The notes under the pieces: model-generated
Seen by the model: the letters and a program-made list of their open reading frames with translations, nothing else
The model's database searches: none
What the model was told of the DNA's origin: nothing
Made by a program: the position numbers and the translations under genes
Assembly (NCBI GenBank): GCA_031294825.1
Contig: JAUMPM010000019.1
Span: 1 to 26,110, forward strand
DNA from: Collinsella sp.
GTDB taxonomy: Bacteria; Actinomycetota; Coriobacteriia; Coriobacteriales; Coriobacteriaceae
DNA length: 26,110 bases
Reading direction: 5' to 3'
Shown: positions 23,193 through 26,110 of the stretch, piece after piece
Numbering within the stretch: position 1 is the first letter of the stretch
Layout: every line of letters starts with the position of its first letter

Positions 23193-24965
23193 ATGCTGAA
23201 GAGGTTTCTTTCGTATTACAAGCCCCAGATGGGGCTTTTTGTTGCTGATACTGTTTGTGCTCTGGTGCTTGCCGCCATTGACCTGGCGTTCCCCATTATC
23301 CTGCGCAATTTGACCGGTGGGCTATTTACTCAGGGTCAGGCTGCCATTATGCAGGCGCTCGGCATGATCGCGGTGGGCTTGGTGCTGATGTATGCCGTCC
23401 GCTGCGCCTGCCGCTACTTTGTGAGCTATTGGGGTCACGTGATGGGCGCGCGCATGGAGTCCAAAATGCGCGAGGACCTGTTCGACCAGTATGAGCGCTT
23501 TAGCTTTGCGTACTTCGACCGCAACAGCTCGGGCGACATGATGAGCCGCGTGGTCAACGACCTGTTCGATATCTGCGAGGCGGCGCATCACGTACCCGAG
23601 TGGATCATCATCTGCGGTATCGAGATTATCGGCTCGTTTGTGATCCTCTTTACCATCGCTCCGGTGCTGGCGCTTGCCATGGCCGTGGTGACGGCGGCGT
23701 TTGCGGTCGTCATGTTTTGGCAGAACATGCGCATGCGCGAGGTCTTTAGCGACAACCGCAAGAAGATCAGCGGCATTAATGCACAGCTGCAGGATTCTCT
23801 GGCGGGCATGCGCGTGGTCAAGAGCTTTGCCAATGAGGAGACCGAACGCTTCAAGTTTCGCGCCTCCAACAATCGCTATCTTTCGTCCAAGGAGAACATG
23901 TATCACGCCATGGGCGTCTACACCGCGACGTATGGCCTGCTCTCGGGTGTGCTCTATGTGATCGTAGTGCTGCTGGGCGGATGGCTGGTCGCCCAGGGAC
24001 AGCTACAGGCGGTCGATATGGCGACCTTTGCACTCTATATTTCGCTGTTCTGCACGCCGCTCGAGACGCTCGTCAATTCGGCTGAGACGTATCAGAAGGC
24101 TATCGCCGGCTTTAAACGTATGGACGAGGTGCTCTCGACCGCGCCGGATATCCAGGACAAGCCGGGCGCTACGGATCTGCAGGTGACTGCCGGCGCCGTG
24201 GAGTATCACGACGTGTGCTTTAACTACGAGGATGTCGAGCTGGGCGAGGGCTATGCCGACGAGCGTCCCGTTATCGACCATATGAATCTGTCCATCAAGC
24301 CCGGGCAGACCATCGCGCTGGTTGGCCCTTCGGGCGGTGGCAAGTCCACGACCTGTTCGCTGCTGCCGCGCTTTTATGACGTGGCTGCCGGATCCATTAG
24401 CATCGACGGCCAGGACGTGCGCGATGTGACGCAGCAGAGCCTGCGCCGCGCCATCGGCCTGGTGCAGCAGGATGTCTATCTATTTGACGGTACGATTGGC
24501 GAGAACATCGCCTACGGCAAGCCGGGCGCCACGGCAGAAGAGATCGCCGAGGCCGCCCGTCGCGCCAACATCGATGCCTTTATCGAGTCGCTTCCGCAGG
24601 GCTACGACACCGTGGTGGGCGAGCGCGGCAGCCGTCTTTCGGGCGGACAGAAGCAGCGCGTTGCCATCGCGCGCGTGTTTCTCAAGAACCCCAAGATCCT
24701 TATTTTGGATGAGGCGACGAGTGCCCTGGATAACGAGAGCGAGGAAGCGGTGCAGGAGTCGCTCGAAGAGCTGGCACGCGGCCGTACCACGATCATCATC
24801 GCCCACCGTCTCTCGACTATTAAGCATGCTGACGAGATTGCGACCGTTGAGCATGGTCGCGTTGTGGAACGTGGCACGCACGAGGAGCTTCTCGCCCGTG
24901 GCGGCACCTATGCCCGTTACTATCGAATGCAGTTCGAAGGTGCGCGTGCGCACGAGCTCGACTGA
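23193..24965 (+). CDS. ABC exporter half-transporter (fused membrane and ATPase domains)
   Basis: The 590-residue protein has the MsbA/LmrA-type layout. Residues about 1-310 form a six-helix transmembrane domain, including coupling-helix text such as YFDRNSSGDMMSRVVNDL (107-124). The ATPase domain follows. Walker A is GPSGGGKST at 378-386, the Q-loop VQQD is near 424-427, the signature LSGGQ at 482-486, Walker B ILILDE at 502-507, the D-loop SALD and the H-loop H538. All are intact, so it should be active as a homodimer or with an unlinked partner. The substrate (lipid, peptide or drug) cannot be told. GAGGATC lies five bases before ATG 23193. The next gene follows by 19 bases and is likely co-transcribed. 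Confidence 0.94.
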   Translation: MLKRFLSYYKPQMGLFVADTVCALVLAAIDLAFPIILRNLTGGLFTQGQAAIMQALGMIAVGLVLMYAVRCACRYFVSYWGHVMGARMESKMREDLFDQYERFSFAYFDRNSSGDMMSRVVNDLFDICEAAHHVPEWIIICGIEIIGSFVILFTIAPVLALAMAVVTAAFAVVMFWQNMRMREVFSDNRKKISGINAQLQDSLAGMRVVKSFANEETERFKFRASNNRYLSSKENMYHAMGVYTATYGLLSGVLYVIVVLLGGWLVAQGQLQAVDMATFALYISLFCTPLETLVNSAETYQKAIAGFKRMDEVLSTAPDIQDKPGATDLQVTAGAVEYHDVCFNYEDVELGEGYADERPVIDHMNLSIKPGQTIALVGPSGGGKSTTCSLLPRFYDVAAGSISIDGQDVRDVTQQSLRRAIGLVQQDVYLFDGTIGENIAYGKPGATAEEIAEAARRANIDAFIESLPQGYDTVVGERGSRLSGGQKQRVAIARVFLKNPKILILDEATSALDNESEEAVQESLEELARGRTTIIIAHRLSTIKHADEIATVEHGRVVERGTHEELLARGGTYARYYRMQFEGARAHELD

Positions 24966-24984
24966 TTGATATGACAGGAAGATC

Positions 24985-25950
24985 ATGGCTGATAAGAACC
25001 CTTTGACTCCGGAAGAAGTGACGGAGTTATTCTCCGAAATCGATGCATCCGGCGTCTTGGATCCTACGCTCGCCAAAAAGCGCACCGAGCGCATGCGCGA
25101 GAAAGAGGCCGCCGTCAAGCGCGGCGACAAGGCGACGCTGGCGCGGCTGCGCAGCGAGGATCGCGCGAGCCAGGCAAAGCATATCGACCCGCTGTCCGAG
25201 GACGACCCTTCGGGCTCGCAGGTGAGCCATACCATTACGAAGACCGCCATGGCCGTGGTTGTCGGCATTTTGGTGCTGATTGTGGGCATGCAGATTGGCT
25301 ACGGCGTGATGCGACGTCTGAATACCGCGAACCTTTCCGAAAGTGTTTCGGTGGATACCGTTTCGACCGCGCTCAAGGGTGGACTTGAATGGGGCAATGG
25401 CTTTACGCAGTTCCCGCTCGATTTTACCGTCGACGAGGCAGATGAGCGCACGGGCACGGTTGAGGTGACGGTGCTGGACACGTCTTCTGCCAATGAACTC
25501 GAGCTGCTGTCCAACGGTCAGATTCAGGCGGCGGCGCTCGCAACCAACGCCCTGCTCAACGACAAGATCGACCGTGTGGTGTATAACGTTCACGCCTATA
25601 TCGACGAGGACAGCAGGATCCAGCATGATTCCTTCTTTGGCATGTTTTCTGCTCAGGGGCACCAAAGTGCCATCCTGACGTTCGTTTGGACCAAGAGCTC
25701 GTCCAACGCCACGAGTATCGACTGGAAGATGCGCATCGTAAGCATGGACGACACCATTGCCGAGCGCATTCAAAAACAGGTCAACTCGGTTTCATCGCTG
25801 ATCGAGGACCCGGTGGTGAGCCAGACCAAGATCACGGAGGAGCAGGCCGAGCGCGATCTTGAGCATCGTCTGCACGGTCGAGAGATCTTCCGCGGCGGAA
25901 AGCCCGATCGCACGCCGTCCGAGCTGCTGGAGCAGGACAAGCAAAAGTAG
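24985..25950 (+). CDS. Single-pass membrane protein of unknown function
   Basis: I do not recognise this 321-residue protein. A highly charged cytoplasmic N-terminus (about 1-85, with a Lys/Arg/Glu-rich helix near 30-62) precedes one hydrophobic segment at about 87-108 (TAMAVVVGILVLIVGMQIGYG). An outer domain of about 210 residues follows, with beta-rich text such as GTVEVTVLDTSSANELELL, DRVVYNVHAYIDEDS and SAILTFVWTKS. The C-terminus (about 270-321) is charged and likely helical. ATG 24985 has AGGAAG upstream and lies 19 bases after the ABC exporter, so a role with the exporter is possible, but nothing in the sequence proves it. Composition matches the neighbours. Confidence 0.72.
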   Translation: MADKNPLTPEEVTELFSEIDASGVLDPTLAKKRTERMREKEAAVKRGDKATLARLRSEDRASQAKHIDPLSEDDPSGSQVSHTITKTAMAVVVGILVLIVGMQIGYGVMRRLNTANLSESVSVDTVSTALKGGLEWGNGFTQFPLDFTVDEADERTGTVEVTVLDTSSANELELLSNGQIQAAALATNALLNDKIDRVVYNVHAYIDEDSRIQHDSFFGMFSAQGHQSAILTFVWTKSSSNATSIDWKMRIVSMDDTIAERIQKQVNSVSSLIEDPVVSQTKITEEQAERDLEHRLHGREIFRGGKPDRTPSELLEQDKQK

Positions 25951-25973
25951 TCCGCAGCCACATAGAACGATGC

Positions 25974-26006
25974 CATCCCGCGTGAGCCGCAAGCCCACGC
26001 GGGATG
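25974..26006 (+). terminator. Probable terminator after the membrane protein gene
   Basis: CATCCCGCGTG (25974-25984) pairs perfectly with CACGCGGGATG (25996-26006) around an 11-base loop. The tail ATTGTTCT is only weakly T-rich. Confidence 0.65.
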
Positions 26007-26012
26007 ATTGTT

Positions 26013-26101
26013 CTGGGACGGGGAGTAAAAAATCATTCTGTCATGTAAGCAATTGAAGACAAAGCCCTTCTCTCAGGATAATTTTTTAATCCCCGTCCCA
26101 G
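26013..26101. repeat. Long imperfect palindrome at the window edge
   Basis: Arms of 21 nt (26013-26033 and 26081-26101) match at 20 positions, from the outer CTGGGACGGGGA to the inner TAAAAAAT. The pairing extends inward with wobble to 26040/26074, giving about 28 positions. The 33-base centre has no gene. The A/T run next to the GC outer arm resembles back-to-back terminators, but its length fits a dispersed intergenic element. Confidence 0.75.
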
Positions 26102-26110
26102 GAAAATAAT

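Overview
The window reads as a chromosomal segment next to the replication origin of a GC-rich actinobacterium. It looks most like the class Coriobacteriia, and a Collinsella-like gut species is my best guess. That rests on the order dnaN-recF-dciA-gyrB-gyrA-tRNA-Ile-tRNA-Ala, on the rpsF-ssb-rpsR-rplI-dnaB-purA block, on strong GGAGG ribosome sites, on frequent GTG/TTG starts and on the character of the hypothetical proteins. The genus is an inference from memory of such genomes, not a database result.

Layout. 1-7930: replication and topology genes on the + strand (sliding clamp, RecF, DciA-type helicase loader, both gyrase subunits). 7971-8573: gyrA terminator, a very large palindrome, then a promoter driving tRNA-Ile, tRNA-Ala and a second identical tRNA-Ile. 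8688-12014: a bifunctional-nuclease-family protein, two small unrecognised proteins and the translational GTPase TypA. 12144-14084 (- strand): an exported beta-helix membrane protein and a UPF0126/TRIC channel-like protein. 14220-15483: a single nuclease-like gene bracketed by two 77-bp inverted hairpin repeats. 15518-15830 (- strand): two tRNA-Ser genes with promoter and terminators. 16186-18045: the ribosomal protein/SSB operon with promoter, leader hairpin and terminator. 18199-22393: dnaB, purA and purD. 22415-25950: a Nudix hydrolase, an ABC exporter half-transporter and an unrecognised single-pass membrane protein. The window ends in another long palindrome.

Most genes are housekeeping: replication (DnaN, RecF, DciA, DnaB, SSB, gyrase), translation (S6, S18, L9, TypA, five tRNAs) and purine synthesis (PurA, PurD). 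The unusual content lies between the genes. There are several unrelated families of long imperfect palindromes (5039-5139, 7997-8182, 12086-12137, 14220-14296 with 15407-15483, and 26013-26101). The strongest candidate for an undescribed system is the 1.26-kb unit at 14220-15483: one PD-(D/E)XK/DUF559-like nuclease gene enclosed by 77-bp terminal inverted repeats that are 74/77 identical. Each repeat folds into a 22-position hairpin with one conserved mismatch. All coordinates, pairings and motifs were read by eye.
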